From contig MU006095.1 of the NCBI GenBank assembly GCA_010093705.1, forward strand, positions 1,359,623 to 1,423,622: a stretch of 64,000 nt of DNA. Reading direction: 5' to 3'. The notes beneath the pieces are model-generated. The model was not told the DNA's origin and did not search any database. It was given only the letters and a program-made list of their open reading frames with translations. A program made the position numbers and the translations under genes. Source of the stretch: Patellaria atrata CBS 101060 (Eukaryota > Ascomycota > Dothideomycetes > Patellariales > Patellariaceae). This document shows, piece by piece, positions 32,001 through 42,378 of this stretch (within the stretch, counting starts at the first letter, position 1; each line of letters begins with the position of its first letter).

Positions 32001-34251
32001 ACAGGATTGTTACACAGCCGCAAAACTATAAATCGGTGTTTGTATATGCAAAGCTTGACGGACCATTGATCACACTAGCCTTTGCAACTGTGAGCGGAGT
32101 TCGTGTTGGATTCGGATACAATAGCATAGTCCGATCACCTACTCTGCTTGAATTGCCACAGTTTCCTTTCCTGAATAGTTCTGCGGATAAAGAGGCGGGG
32201 AACGATCCCATGAAGATTCTAACTGCTATGATGGGCGATGGTAATAATGCTCCGTGGGTATCAGCGAAGGAAGATTCATATTGGGTTGCTGCAGTAAGTC
32301 GTTAGGGGGATATAGGCGTGACTTAAGACTAATCAGCATAGGGTGTTACCTTGACCGCATTTGGCCTCTTAGCAGTCACCGCGGTACTAATGGTAGGTTT
32401 CCGTGATGGTGGAGCTGTTATATCCGTCTTCGCCGATGGCATTGCACAAATGCCACCGGGCGTTAGTGCAAATGCTTGTCTGGTTTATATAGAAATTGGT
32501 ATGCTCGCGGAGCTCAACACGATCGATGGCTATTTCACTGTGCAGGCTGCTCTAGCTCCAACTTCGCATTTGATAGTAGCATCATGTCGACTGACGGGCG
32601 GGTTTGCTTTGACGAATTGGTTTCGACCAAGTCAGCATTCTGGAGACTTCGTACTGACTGTTGGAGGCGTGAGTACAAGTATGAACAAAACCAAGAATTT
32701 TTACTAAGCATCCACTCCAGTATCATAGGGCTTACAAACCACCTCCGTGGTATCCAGTTGTTCCTCGTCTCGGAGTCTCCTTCACACTTGAAGACATGAT
32801 CAACGTCACCGGAGTTGCATACTTTGCGATCACTCCAAAATGTGTTATGGGAGGAGGTGCTCTCCATCTAGGTCTTGATGTTGGACCGGTATCTGCTTGG
32901 CTAGACGTCATCCTCGATGTCTTCATCCAGTTCGATCCATTTATGTACATGGCCGATCTTGCGGTCTCCGTAGGCTGCGCCATCACGATAAAGGTGTGGT
33001 TCGTTCATATCAGAATCAGCGTCAGCGTTGGTGCTGCGCTCCACATCGAGGGACCAGATCCGTTCCGCGGCGTAAGTACCAATTCTCACATACGTGATAT
33101 ATACTTACCCTATTCAGTCGGCGAATGTCGAATTCTACCTCTTCTCGTTTACGGTCCATTTTGGTAGAAGTCCTACCATAGAAGTTGAAAAGAAATCCCT
33201 ACCACAATTCTATGAAATGGTGAAGTCGCCCGGGCCTTCGACTCCTGCACCCTCAGACTCCTCCGTGCGCGACGAGCAGCAAGCGTTGGTTAAGTTCACT
33301 GTCTCCACAGGTTTGATCCCGCCGGCTCAAACTGCACCACGTTCAGATTCCGGCCAGTTCCCTAGCACGGGAGCAACTGCAACTTGGCTTGTCAAATCCG
33401 GTACGTTTAGTTGCAACATCGGCTTCGAATTTGCCATCTCTTCAGCCCATATACGCCGCAGTAACGACGTAAACACAACTGTGGTAGAACTATTCCCCAA
33501 GGAGGGCGCATCAGCTATTAAGCCCTTCTGGTCAAAGCCAATGCAGCTGACCTCCTCCAATCCAATATCTTCATCCGTTGAAGTGAAAGTTTGGATGCTC
33601 AACCTCGCCGATCCGGAGAAGAACACCCCGATCGATGCAATGCAGGGTGAACTCGTCACCAAAGATGTTCCCGCGGCATTGTGGGGTGCCTACGACAGGG
33701 CTGAAGATCCAATCAGGACGGGAAACCCATCAGCAACTACAGCAGCTCTATCAGACCCCAGAGAGCCGACAATGAACTTGTGCATGGCCATCAATCTTTG
33801 GACGCTTCCAGGAGTTTTGTTGCCGAGCCCCATAACTGATATTGATGCCTCCGCCGCATTCCGTAGATATCTTGATCCAACGTGGTTCAATGCGTCCCCG
33901 GTCGAGCAAAAAATCTTAAGATCTAGCGGCGTCTTGTATTCCACCGAGTCGCCTTCGGAAAGATGGGCCCATGTGGTAACTGATTGGCAAAACTTTGCCG
34001 CTACTGGAAGCCCTGTTCTTGAGAGTTCAACGCTGACTGAGGGCGAAGTTCAAGGTAGTGGCTTGTTGAAGTCAGCAGCGAAGTATTTGGGTTGGGATAA
34101 GCCGTCTCCCAAGGGAGCAGGTAGTGATAATGGTAATAGTACTGACGGAAGAAAGAAGTGGATGTTGAATGCCAAACCTGCTAAACGAATGATGAAGAGT
34201 TTGCCAACTAGCTATCCGGTATTATTCAGATATAGTGCTGTAACTGCTTAG
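29003..34251 (+). CDS. Giant protein C: DUF6603-type 1700-aa protein
   Basis: Four exons: 29003..32293, 32342..32668, 32721..33071 and 33118..34251. The introns are 48, 52 and 46 bp, each with clean GTAAGT/GTGAGT donors. The start MASSGDHSFENPP is chosen; an in-frame Met at 28952 would add 17 residues. From about residue 884 to 1345 the protein matches my memory of DUF6603: LTIDGIQLQFKAPVLHIEIS, GLHGLAVKVDKPPVTMSG, VSGVRVGFGYNS, CRLTGGFALTNWFRPSQHSG, then across the intron LTVGGYHRAYKPPPWYPVVP and YFAITPKCVMGGGALHLGL. The alternating hydrophobic pattern implies a long beta-strand array. DUF6603 proteins occur mainly in bacteria as giant proteins without known function. No signal peptide is seen. 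It completes the block with proteins A and B. Confidence 0.87.
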
Positions 34252-34959
34252 TTATATGGAGTTTTCCCCTTCTTCCTTTGCATGTCCGTTCACCATCGAT
34301 GAATGTGAAGTTATGTCTCAAAATGGTGCTGAAATATCAAGTTGAAATGCGCAAAGAGCTATATGAGAATCTTCCGTCAGTAGAAACTAGAGAGGAGAGT
34401 TGATCGTCTTGTTTCAAATTCTTAATAGTCTTAAAACGGCCAGTTCCCCCGACTAGGGATGAGACGATTAGGACTACTCCGAACTGGAGTCGTAACTTTG
34501 GACTTCTAGTTCTAAGCTTGCCCTTCGAATTTGAAGGAGTTGACGACAGATGACGAGAAGCAAAACATGGTATCGATGAACTTCAGTCAATGGAGATGAT
34601 GAATATGATCAAAAGTTACTCGTGAGCAGTAGCTCGAGGCCAAGCAGATGAGTGAGCAGAAATAACGGTATTATAAGTTGTCTTGTATAAGAATAGTAGG
34701 AATCAAGATGAACAGTACAAGAGATCAATTGATGAAGGGGACGATCCTCAGGTTCGTAGTCAATATAAATCGTTGATGACGTCGTTCTCTTGATGGACAG
34801 TAGTGGTGAACTCGTGGGAGCTTCCGTCGGATCTTCGCTTTCAAACCAAGACACACAACAACAACACAAGATTTCTCACCCATCAACATCTGCCATTTCC
34901 CTTCGACTAACCCTTCTAATCTCTCAATCCCCCATCTCATATCTTGATACCGTTCCACC
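34252..34959. other. Intergenic: 3' flank of giant protein C and MCR1 promoter
   Basis: It is 708 bp long. The right half should hold the promoter and 5' leader of the cytochrome b5 reductase gene. Nothing else is recognised. Confidence 0.55.
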
Positions 34960-36106
34960 ATGTTCGCGAGACAGGTGTTGCGACCGGCGAAGACGCTGCA
35001 GAGAGTAAGTACAAACAATGAGAACGCCTAATCTCCAGCTCCACCGAGATAGCTAACCTTTGAACCGTACAGCAAGTACGACGTTATGCATCTGAATCCT
35101 CTCCCAAAGGCGGGTCCAACACAATCGCTTATGGCATCGTCGGCATCGCGGCTCTCCTTGGAGGAACTTATTACATCAATTCACGCGGCACTCCAAACCC
35201 GGCGCAAGTCCCTACATTGAAGGAATTAACACCAACGCTGCCACCCTCGTCAGGCGCCCCTCCCAAAGTAACATTCACAGGCGGAGACCAAGGGTTCCTT
35301 TCGTTGAAGCTCGATTCTGTCGACATCGTAACGCCAAACGTCAAGAGGCTCCGGTTCGCTCTTCCTGAAGAGGACGCCGTGTCCGGGATCAAGACAACTT
35401 GTAAGTCACCTTTTCCCCTTTCATATCTAAAACGCTCGAAAATCTGATTGTTCTAGCTGCGATAATCACGAAATACAAAGGCCCGAATATGGAAAAGCCT
35501 GTCATCAGACCCTACACCCCAACCAGCGACGAAGAGACTCGAGGCTTCATGGAATTCCACATCAAACGGTATCCAGACGGTCCGATGTCCCAGCACCTAC
35601 ATAATATGGAGCCAGGCCAACGGCTCGACATCAAAGGACCGATCCCCAAATATCCATGGGCGCCGAATAAGCACGAACACATTGCGCTGATTGCAGGTGG
35701 TACGGGTATCACACCGATGTGGCAGTTAGCCAACACCATTTTCAAGAATCAGGACGATAAGACGAAAGTGACGCTCGTTTTCGGGAATATCTCAGAGGAC
35801 GATATTATCTTGAAGAGGGAATGGGAACATTTGGAGAACACTTATCCGCAGCGGTTCCGGGCGTTTTATACGCTGGATAAGCCGTCGGAAACGTGGAAGG
35901 GAGGTAAGGGTTTTATTACAAAGGACTTGCTGAAGACGGTTTTGCCAGAACCTAAGGAAGGCGAGAAGGTCAAGATCTTCGTTTGTGGACCACCAGGAAT
36001 GTACAAGGCTATCAGCGGCACGAAGAAGAGTCCAGCAGACCAAGGCGAGTTAGAAGGATACCTAAAGGAGCTCGGCTACAGCAAGGACCAAGTCTACAAA
36101 TTCTAA
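34960..36106 (+). CDS. mcr1: Mitochondrial NADH-cytochrome b5 reductase
   Basis: Three exons: 34960..35004, 35073..35400 and 35457..36106, giving 340 aa; the introns are 68 and 56 bp. The 15-codon first exon ([15 protein letters not shown]) supplies an Arg-rich presequence, continued by QVRRYAS. A membrane anchor follows ([18 protein letters not shown]). The flavoprotein core has RPYTPTS for [14 protein letters not shown] and [10 protein letters not shown] for NADH. The enzyme passes electrons from NADH to cytochrome b5 or other acceptors, in the outer membrane and intermembrane space in yeast Mcr1. Length and order of motifs match Mcr1. It converges with the next gene, with 174 bp between stops. 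Confidence 0.96.
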
Positions 36107-36280
36107 CGTGTTAAGGGATAGGTGGATAGGTTACAGTACAGGCAATGTAAGATCATCATTCAGCTCGGAGATACCTCTAGCATTATCAAATAGATCTCAA
36201 GCAGTCGATAAATCGTATACTCCAATTCAAAACCCTCAAGTGCAAATCTCCCCCTTAGTACAGTGCATCAAAAATTCTGT

Positions 36281-38187
36281 CTAGCTAGCATCCCTCTCCA
36301 TCTTATCCAAAGCCGCCTTCAACGCATCCCTGAGCTCCACGAACCCGGCCGCCTCTTTAGGGGCCTGCCCCTCGAACAAAACCCCTACATCCCCATCCTC
36401 ATCATCCCACCCGTTCCCAACCCGCCTCTTAGTACCCCACCGCAACGCCACCCGTCCATTGAAAACAACCCGGGTTCTCACGCCCTTCGGGCCCTCCTGC
36501 CCCTTCACCGTCTTCCCGCCCTTCCCCTTCTTCGAAGAATCCCTCCCGTCAAACCCCTCGGGAAACCCACCCCGCCGATACGCAACCACAGCCGGGAGTC
36601 CGACGACCCTTACCAGCGGCCGTTGCGCCATGACGCGTTCCTGCACGTCTCGTGTCTCCCCCTTCCGGTACGCGACCACGGGATCCGTCTCGCGCATGAA
36701 CTCGGCGTTTACAGGACGGTAGATCGGACCCGCCGCGGCGGTACCGACCTCGATCCCGCCGCCGATCTTCCACGTCTCGTTCTGCGCGTTGTCTTTGAAG
36801 GCTGGCTGCAGGTGGTACACGACGTCGGGGTCGCGGCGCATTTGGATCGAGAGCACGGCGGCGGAGGAGAGGATCTTGTGGAGGGACTGGAGGAGGGGCC
36901 AGGCGGTGGAGGGGGGCGAGCGGTTGAGATTCGGGGGTGGGTATTTGACGGTCGGGTGCAGGAGGGAGAGGAGGGGCAGGAGAAGCTGGTAGAGTTGTGC
37001 GGTTAGGTGGGAGATCGAGGTGAGGAAGTTAGGGGGGAGGGCGTGCGGGTTGTTGGCAGGTGAGGTGAGGCCCGCGATGTCTGGGGCGCGGGCGAAGCCT
37101 GTATGGGGATCTGTCAGCGGGTTTTCGTACGGTGGTTTGGGTTTGGGTTTGGGTTCGGGAAGCGATCGTGAGCTACTGTCCATTCACCCGGAAAGGAGGG
37201 ATAACGGGTGGCAGAACAGTGGGTACGAAATGTACGCTGAAGCTGCAACCGTACAGAGACTGTGACCTTACTGTGCGCTCACTAACGTTGAAGAATGCCG
37301 GGTCCAGGATAGGTGTTCATTGTAAGGAAAAGTAACTCACCATCTTGCTCCCTCCGTCCGTACTGTCCCTCTAGCCCTCTCTCTCTCGCCTGCCCATCTT
37401 GCCCGAAGTACTCGTCCCCCAACACATGTTCCCCTAAGACAAACCCCAGAACTCCTTCCACAAGCCAGACCCTCCACTTCCTATCCCCAATCAACTCCTC
37501 CCAACCGGCGCTACCATTCGGGCCCCCGACTCCAATATACCCCACGATGCGGGCCAGCTCAGGCATGTACCGTTTCGCTGCGAGGAACTCCAGTAGCGCA
37601 CCAGGCGCTTTGAGCGAAGCGGGGAGCGGGAAACTGAAGTATTTCTCCGCGAAAGAGGTGATCTCGTCGGAGAGACAGCAGAGATGGGCCCCGATGTAGT
37701 CGTCGAAGAGGACGTAGTCTGGGACGTTGGGTTTCCCCCCGCTGTCATATCTCGGGAACCAGCCGCTGAACATCTTCGTTACGGGCTGTCCAACCCCCCT
37801 TTGACGACCGAAACTGGACTTGAACGGTACATACGGCTCTCCCCCTTGTTGTCCAAACGCAGGGGTTCGAGACGTATGCCGTTTTGCTCGGCCACCTGCC
37901 TGTTGGACTTCGACGTTATCGTCGTCGAATTCGGCGGGTAAGGGACGTTTCGTACCCTTTTTGGTGGCTGGTCCAGCAGCTGACATCGCTTCTTGGGAGA
38001 AAGGGACCCCTTTGGATGTCTGAGGAGTAGTGGTGGATGGTTTGCGGAGGGAGGATTGAAGTTTTCGTTTTTTTCCTAATCCTTCCCTTCTAGCTTTGCG
38101 CATTTCTCGGTCGGCTTTGCGGTTTAAATCCAAACCTTTGCGCGCCATACCTTTACTGGGGACGCTTTTCTTTCCTCTGTATGGCAT
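36281..38187 (-). CDS. Conserved fungal protein of unknown function (one spliced gene)
   Basis: Two exons: 37341..38187 and 36281..37098, with a 242-bp intron (GTGAGT donor, CTGAC branch site, ATACAG acceptor), giving 554 aa. The two exons also look like two separate ORFs of about 300 codons. Joining them gives REQDGFARAPDIAGL, and the halves together follow the order of a fungal family I remember but cannot name: AEKYF, then VGGPNGSAGWEELI and EDGF-like segments, LLPLLSL, LSIQMRRDPDVVYHLQPAFKD, and a final RTRVVFNGRVALRWG. The N-terminus is strongly basic (KKSVPSKGMARKGLDLNRK) and may direct it to the nucleus. The KPKPKPK stretch of the right-hand ORF, encoded by a TTTGGG-like repeat, falls in the intron. 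The function is unknown. Confidence 0.82.
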
Positions 38188-38769
38188 AGTTGCTTTAGAT
38201 GTTTGTGTGCAGTTATTAAAGGGGTAAAGTGTGTATGGCTGTGCGATTGTAAATCAATTGAGGCCTTCCGAGCGTGAAGGGTTATTCAAGTGGGTTGAAG
38301 GAAAAGTTGCGGTAAAGGAATACTGAAGTTCATCATTGCTTTTTGATATTGTTCTATTCTTTGTTGGCCTTGTATATATGGCCGCAATCGGAAACTTGGA
38401 GCTCAAAAGCCGATTGCGGAAAGTTGAAAGAACAATGGGGACGAATAGAGGTAAAAGATGTTTTGGTGAACAATAGGGACAATAGCAAAAACTAAGGTTA
38501 CAAACCAAATAGATTGCTACTCTATGATTGACATGGCGACTCGAGGAGTACGCCTGAGCAAACTGATCCTAACAAGGTAACAGTGACATAAGAATGCTCT
38601 ATTTTCTAGAGGAAGATGAATAGGTATGTAAAAAGTGAATTATGTACAGTACGGAATGATCATACCCTTGTGTAGAAAAAATACTGCTTGACCAAAGGTT
38701 TCCGACATGAAAATCTCGTCAAGCAATGAAAACTGTAGAAAATTCCTATGGACAAAATGGAAATGTACA
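38188..38769. other. Intergenic: promoter of the 36281-38187 gene and 3' flank of the Cu-ATPase
   Basis: 582 bp, AT-rich, with a TACAGTAC motif near 38645. No gene is seen. Confidence 0.55.
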
Positions 38770-41700
38770 CTATACATCCTGCAACGGTACAGGAGCGTAT
38801 CCCTCATCTTCTCTCCTCCTACCTCTCCATTTATCCACAAGGCCTATAAACGCCCCTTTCGCGCCTTTGAAAGCCCACGTGATCATACCTTCCTGATCTC
38901 TTATCCTTTCCGCTTCATCGATCTCGGCTTCTGGGTCGAGAACAGAAACTCTCATCCACTTGGGTCTTCTCCACCACCTCAGAGCAAGACTGCTTGCTAC
39001 GACAGACACACTGCTGCATGCCATAGCTGCACCTGCTGCCATAGGATGAAGATGATAGCCCCATGGAAGGAAGAAGCCCATTGCGAACGGCAGGCCTGTA
39101 ACATTGTAACCGCATGCCCATAGAAGGTTGATTTTGATGCGACGGAAAATGGTTTGGCTCAGGTGAAGAGATGCGGGAATGGACAGAAGATCAGTTGGTG
39201 ACATCAAAACAATCGCTGCGGCCTCCATTGCTACATCAGTACCCGAAGCAAGGGCAATACCTACAGCTGCTGTGGCGAGAGCTGGAGAATCGTTGATACC
39301 GTCACCAACCATAGCGACGACGTTCTTTTTGCCGTTAGGACCAAAGCTCGACTGAAGTCCCTCGATGATGCGTTGCTTATCGGATGGTGTAGCAGAGGCA
39401 TGAACGTTATCCGGAGAGATGCCGACTTGCTGTGCGACAACAAGTGCAGGTGCTCTCTGATCTCCAGTGACTATCGAGCACGAAATTCCAAGACGATGAA
39501 GTGCGCGAATGGTAGCACGTGCAGAAGGTTTGATGGTGTCTGAAAGGGAGAGCGAGCCAGTATAGACAGATGATATAGCCGTGTGAATCCTTGTGGTACC
39601 CGCTGAGGTGCTTGGAAGATCACTATCAAGCTCGTCAAGTTCATCTGGATCCTCCGCAGAGTTGGGAACAGATACACCCTGAGAGCGAAGAAACTCTACG
39701 TTTCCAACGAGCACCGGATAGCGAGTTCGTTCAGGGGAGATGGCGGCTTCGACGTTAGCGGATATGCCTTTTCCCACAATGACCTCGAAGTCACCAGCGC
39801 TCCCATCGATTGCACCATCTACCCCAAGTCCAAGATGTTCGTTTGCTGCATTTACAATCGCGCGAGCAATGGGATGTTCGCTTCCCATTTCTGCGAGACC
39901 GATGAGTGTCCACCATAGGCGACCTTTCTTCTCATCATCTATCCAATCACTTTCAATATCTGCTTTGGAAACGCTCATCTTTCCGACTGTGAGCGTACCC
40001 GTCTTATCGAGAACAACGTGGTTAACTTTAGTAGCAGTCTCCAATGCGGCGCCACCCTTGACGAGAATCCCTTGTTCGGCTCCAACACCAGTTCCCACCA
40101 TGACGGCGGTGGGTGTGCTCAAACCCAAAGCGCAGGGGCATGCAAAGACAATAACAGAGATACAGAGCTTCATGCAAACCATGACTGTTCCTCCGCTTGC
40201 GTCATCGAGGAATATCTTAGGTGGGTGAGGCAGTACATGAGATAGGATCATCCACGCTATGAACGTAACGAGGCCTAGAGTGATGATGATGGGCACGAAG
40301 TACCCAGCTACAACATCGGCCATTCTTTGAATAGGTGCACGGCTCGTCTGCGCTTCTTGAACAAGTCGAACGATCTGGCTCAGTTGGGTATCGCGACCAG
40401 CACGGGTAACAATAAAGTCAACCCGACCGGCTCCATTGACTGTACCAGCCATCAAGAGATGTCCCTTCTCTTTGAGGATAGACATTGCTTCTCCTGTAAC
40501 CATGCTTTCATCGACGTAGCTCTCTCCGCGCATGACGGTACCATCAGCGGGGATCTTATCTCCAGGTTTGAGGACAACAATATCACCAACTTCGATAAGT
40601 TCTGTAGGAATTATTCGTTCCTCAGCAGCAACTCCGTCCGCATCCTCATTGCCACGCTTTTCGTAAGCATTGGATTTCTCATCATCATCCCATTCCTCTG
40701 CAGCTTTTGCGGCCGCAATGGGATCTGCGTAAATAGTCGCCATTGACGGGGCAAGAGACATTAGTCTTGATAAGGCCTTCGATGTCTGGCCTTTAGCACG
40801 GTTCTCTAAGTATCTTCCGAGCGTTATGAAAGTAATAAGCATAGTGCTGGTGTCGAAAACCGTGCTTGGTCTGGTATGGGGAGGAATAAACAAAGAGACG
40901 AACATCGCTCCAATACTGAAGAAAAATGCTGCGGAGGTGCCAAGCACAACGAGAACATCCATGGTTGGTGATCCATGACGCATGGAGCGATAGGCTGATA
41001 TGTAGAATCGTTTGCCAATGCCGAACTGTACGGGAATCGTGAGAATGAGACAGACAACGTCGCCAAGGTAAAGGCCGGGTATCAATCGTATGCTGCCGTA
41101 ATTTAGGAACTGGAGGAATGAGGGTAACATGGGCAATATCATAGTCGTAAGGAAAACAGGTATCGCAAATGAGAGGGAAACGCGGAATGCTCTGCGCCAT
41201 TCTTGGATTTCTTTGGTCTTTGCAAGAGATTCGAGCTGTGCATTATTGTCGTCTGATTCTGAAATGAGAGCATTGTAACCCGCATCCTCGATTGTTCTTA
41301 CAATAGCTCTTAGGCCGGTAATGGAGGGGCGATGGGTTATTAATGCTTTGCCGTTACCCGGGTTGACTGATGCGGCCGTGATTCCAGGTAAAGCGCTGAG
41401 AGTAACTTCCAGATCAGACGCAGCCTTTGAGTTTGGTAGTCCATATATCTTTAGTGACACAACTGCACTTGACGAAGAGGTTTGTAATGCTCCGTCAACT
41501 GAGGAAACCACCTTCGCATCAAACCCTCGATCTTCGATGATCCCAACTATTCGAGAGGCCGGTAGTTTTAGAGGGTCATGTACAATGACGGCCCTCTCCG
41601 CGAGCAAGCTGATATTGAACTGTACTAGACCATCGAGATCTTTGAACCCACCTTCAACAGCAGAGGTGCAAGCGCCGCAAGTCATTCCTTCAATTTCAAC

Positions 41701-42378
41701 AGTAGTTGTGGCAATGGAGGTTTTCGCTTGCTGTCGCGATGCATTTTTACTAGACGTTTTCTTGCAGGCCGGGTTGGATTCCAATACCTCAGCGTCGAAT
41801 CCTGTATCCTCTATAATTTCCGCAATCTTATCAGCAGCTATTATTTTTGGGTCGTGCTTCAAGACAGCTCTCTCGGACATGAGTGAGATGTTGAAGGTCT
41901 TGACACCCGCTACATCTTTAAAGTTTCCCTCGATAGCAGCTGTACAAGCGCCGCATGTCATTCCTCCCACGGAGAGAGTAGTGACGAACAAGCCTGAGGA
42001 GGCCTCATCCTCGCTTTCCGACTCTATATCGAAGGTGTCCGGGTCTGGGACTGGAAGGTCGGTCGATAGAACCTCTGCATCAAAGCCGCGATCCTCTATT
42101 ATCTCCTTAATCATTTCTGCGGGGACCTTGATGGGGTCATGTTGGACAACGGCTCGCTCCATTACTAGACTGACAGAGACACTGCCAACACCGTCAAGAC
42201 CATCGAGACCACCTTCGACTGCCGATGTACATGCCCCACATGTCATTCCCTCCACCTTCAAAGTTGTAGTTGCCATATGTGCAGTTGGCGCATTCTTCTT
42301 GCTTGCGGATGTTCCGGTGCGGGAACTGATGGATGAGTCCACATCCTGTGTCGAGACGGGCAGGTATGAGGGCGCCAT
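38770..42378 (-). CDS. ccc2: Copper-transporting P1B-type ATPase (Ccc2/ATP7 family)
   Basis: Single exon, 1202 aa. Three N-terminal heavy-metal domains carry GMTCGAC, with CGAC at residues 47-50, 142-145 and 234-237. A fourth HMA-like fold follows (VVSLKIYGLPNSK...IEDAGYNALI) without the CxxC, so it is degenerate. The pump core has TGEAMS (actuator TGE), CPC in VFACPCALGLSTP, DKTGTLTVG with the phosphorylated Asp, SEHPIARA, and GDGINDSPAL. Such pumps move Cu(I) from the cytosol into the Golgi lumen to load secreted copper enzymes and the Fet3-type iron oxidase, and may also detoxify copper. The acidic loop between HMA1 and HMA2 (FDIESESEDEASS) may be regulatory. The ferric reductase lies upstream on the same strand, consistent with shared copper/iron physiology. 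The symbol is by family. Confidence 0.95.
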   Translation of the reverse strand: MAPSYLPVSTQDVDSSISSRTGTSASKKNAPTAHMATTTLKVEGMTCGACTSAVEGGLDGLDGVGSVSVSLVMERAVVQHDPIKVPAEMIKEIIEDRGFDAEVLSTDLPVPDPDTFDIESESEDEASSGLFVTTLSVGGMTCGACTAAIEGNFKDVAGVKTFNISLMSERAVLKHDPKIIAADKIAEIIEDTGFDAEVLESNPACKKTSSKNASRQQAKTSIATTTVEIEGMTCGACTSAVEGGFKDLDGLVQFNISLLAERAVIVHDPLKLPASRIVGIIEDRGFDAKVVSSVDGALQTSSSSAVVSLKIYGLPNSKAASDLEVTLSALPGITAASVNPGNGKALITHRPSITGLRAIVRTIEDAGYNALISESDDNNAQLESLAKTKEIQEWRRAFRVSLSFAIPVFLTTMILPMLPSFLQFLNYGSIRLIPGLYLGDVVCLILTIPVQFGIGKRFYISAYRSMRHGSPTMDVLVVLGTSAAFFFSIGAMFVSLFIPPHTRPSTVFDTSTMLITFITLGRYLENRAKGQTSKALSRLMSLAPSMATIYADPIAAAKAAEEWDDDEKSNAYEKRGNEDADGVAAEERIIPTELIEVGDIVVLKPGDKIPADGTVMRGESYVDESMVTGEAMSILKEKGHLLMAGTVNGAGRVDFIVTRAGRDTQLSQIVRLVQEAQTSRAPIQRMADVVAGYFVPIIITLGLVTFIAWMILSHVLPHPPKIFLDDASGGTVMVCMKLCISVIVFACPCALGLSTPTAVMVGTGVGAEQGILVKGGAALETATKVNHVVLDKTGTLTVGKMSVSKADIESDWIDDEKKGRLWWTLIGLAEMGSEHPIARAIVNAANEHLGLGVDGAIDGSAGDFEVIVGKGISANVEAAISPERTRYPVLVGNVEFLRSQGVSVPNSAEDPDELDELDSDLPSTSAGTTRIHTAISSVYTGSLSLSDTIKPSARATIRALHRLGISCSIVTGDQRAPALVVAQQVGISPDNVHASATPSDKQRIIEGLQSSFGPNGKKNVVAMVGDGINDSPALATAAVGIALASGTDVAMEAAAIVLMSPTDLLSIPASLHLSQTIFRRIKINLLWACGYNVTGLPFAMGFFLPWGYHLHPMAAGAAMACSSVSVVASSLALRWWRRPKWMRVSVLDPEAEIDEAERIRDQEGMITWAFKGAKGAFIGLVDKWRGRRREDEGYAPVPLQDV

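Noticed and set aside
17407-34251. Assignment of the giant-protein block to a contractile injection system or toxin island
   Set aside because: No sheath, tube, baseplate, AAA+ ATPase or toxin domain is visible, so only the neighbourhood resemblance to bacterial giants is kept.
17407-34251. A classical secondary-metabolite cluster around the tyrosinase
   Set aside because: No polyketide or peptide synthase, terpene cyclase, P450 or dedicated transporter is present in the block.
37099-37183. KPKPKPK-containing start of a separate gene, and a telomere-like TTTGGG repeat at about 37134-37160
   Set aside because: The stretch falls inside the intron of the 36281-38187 gene, and the repeat has only a few units with no other telomeric features.
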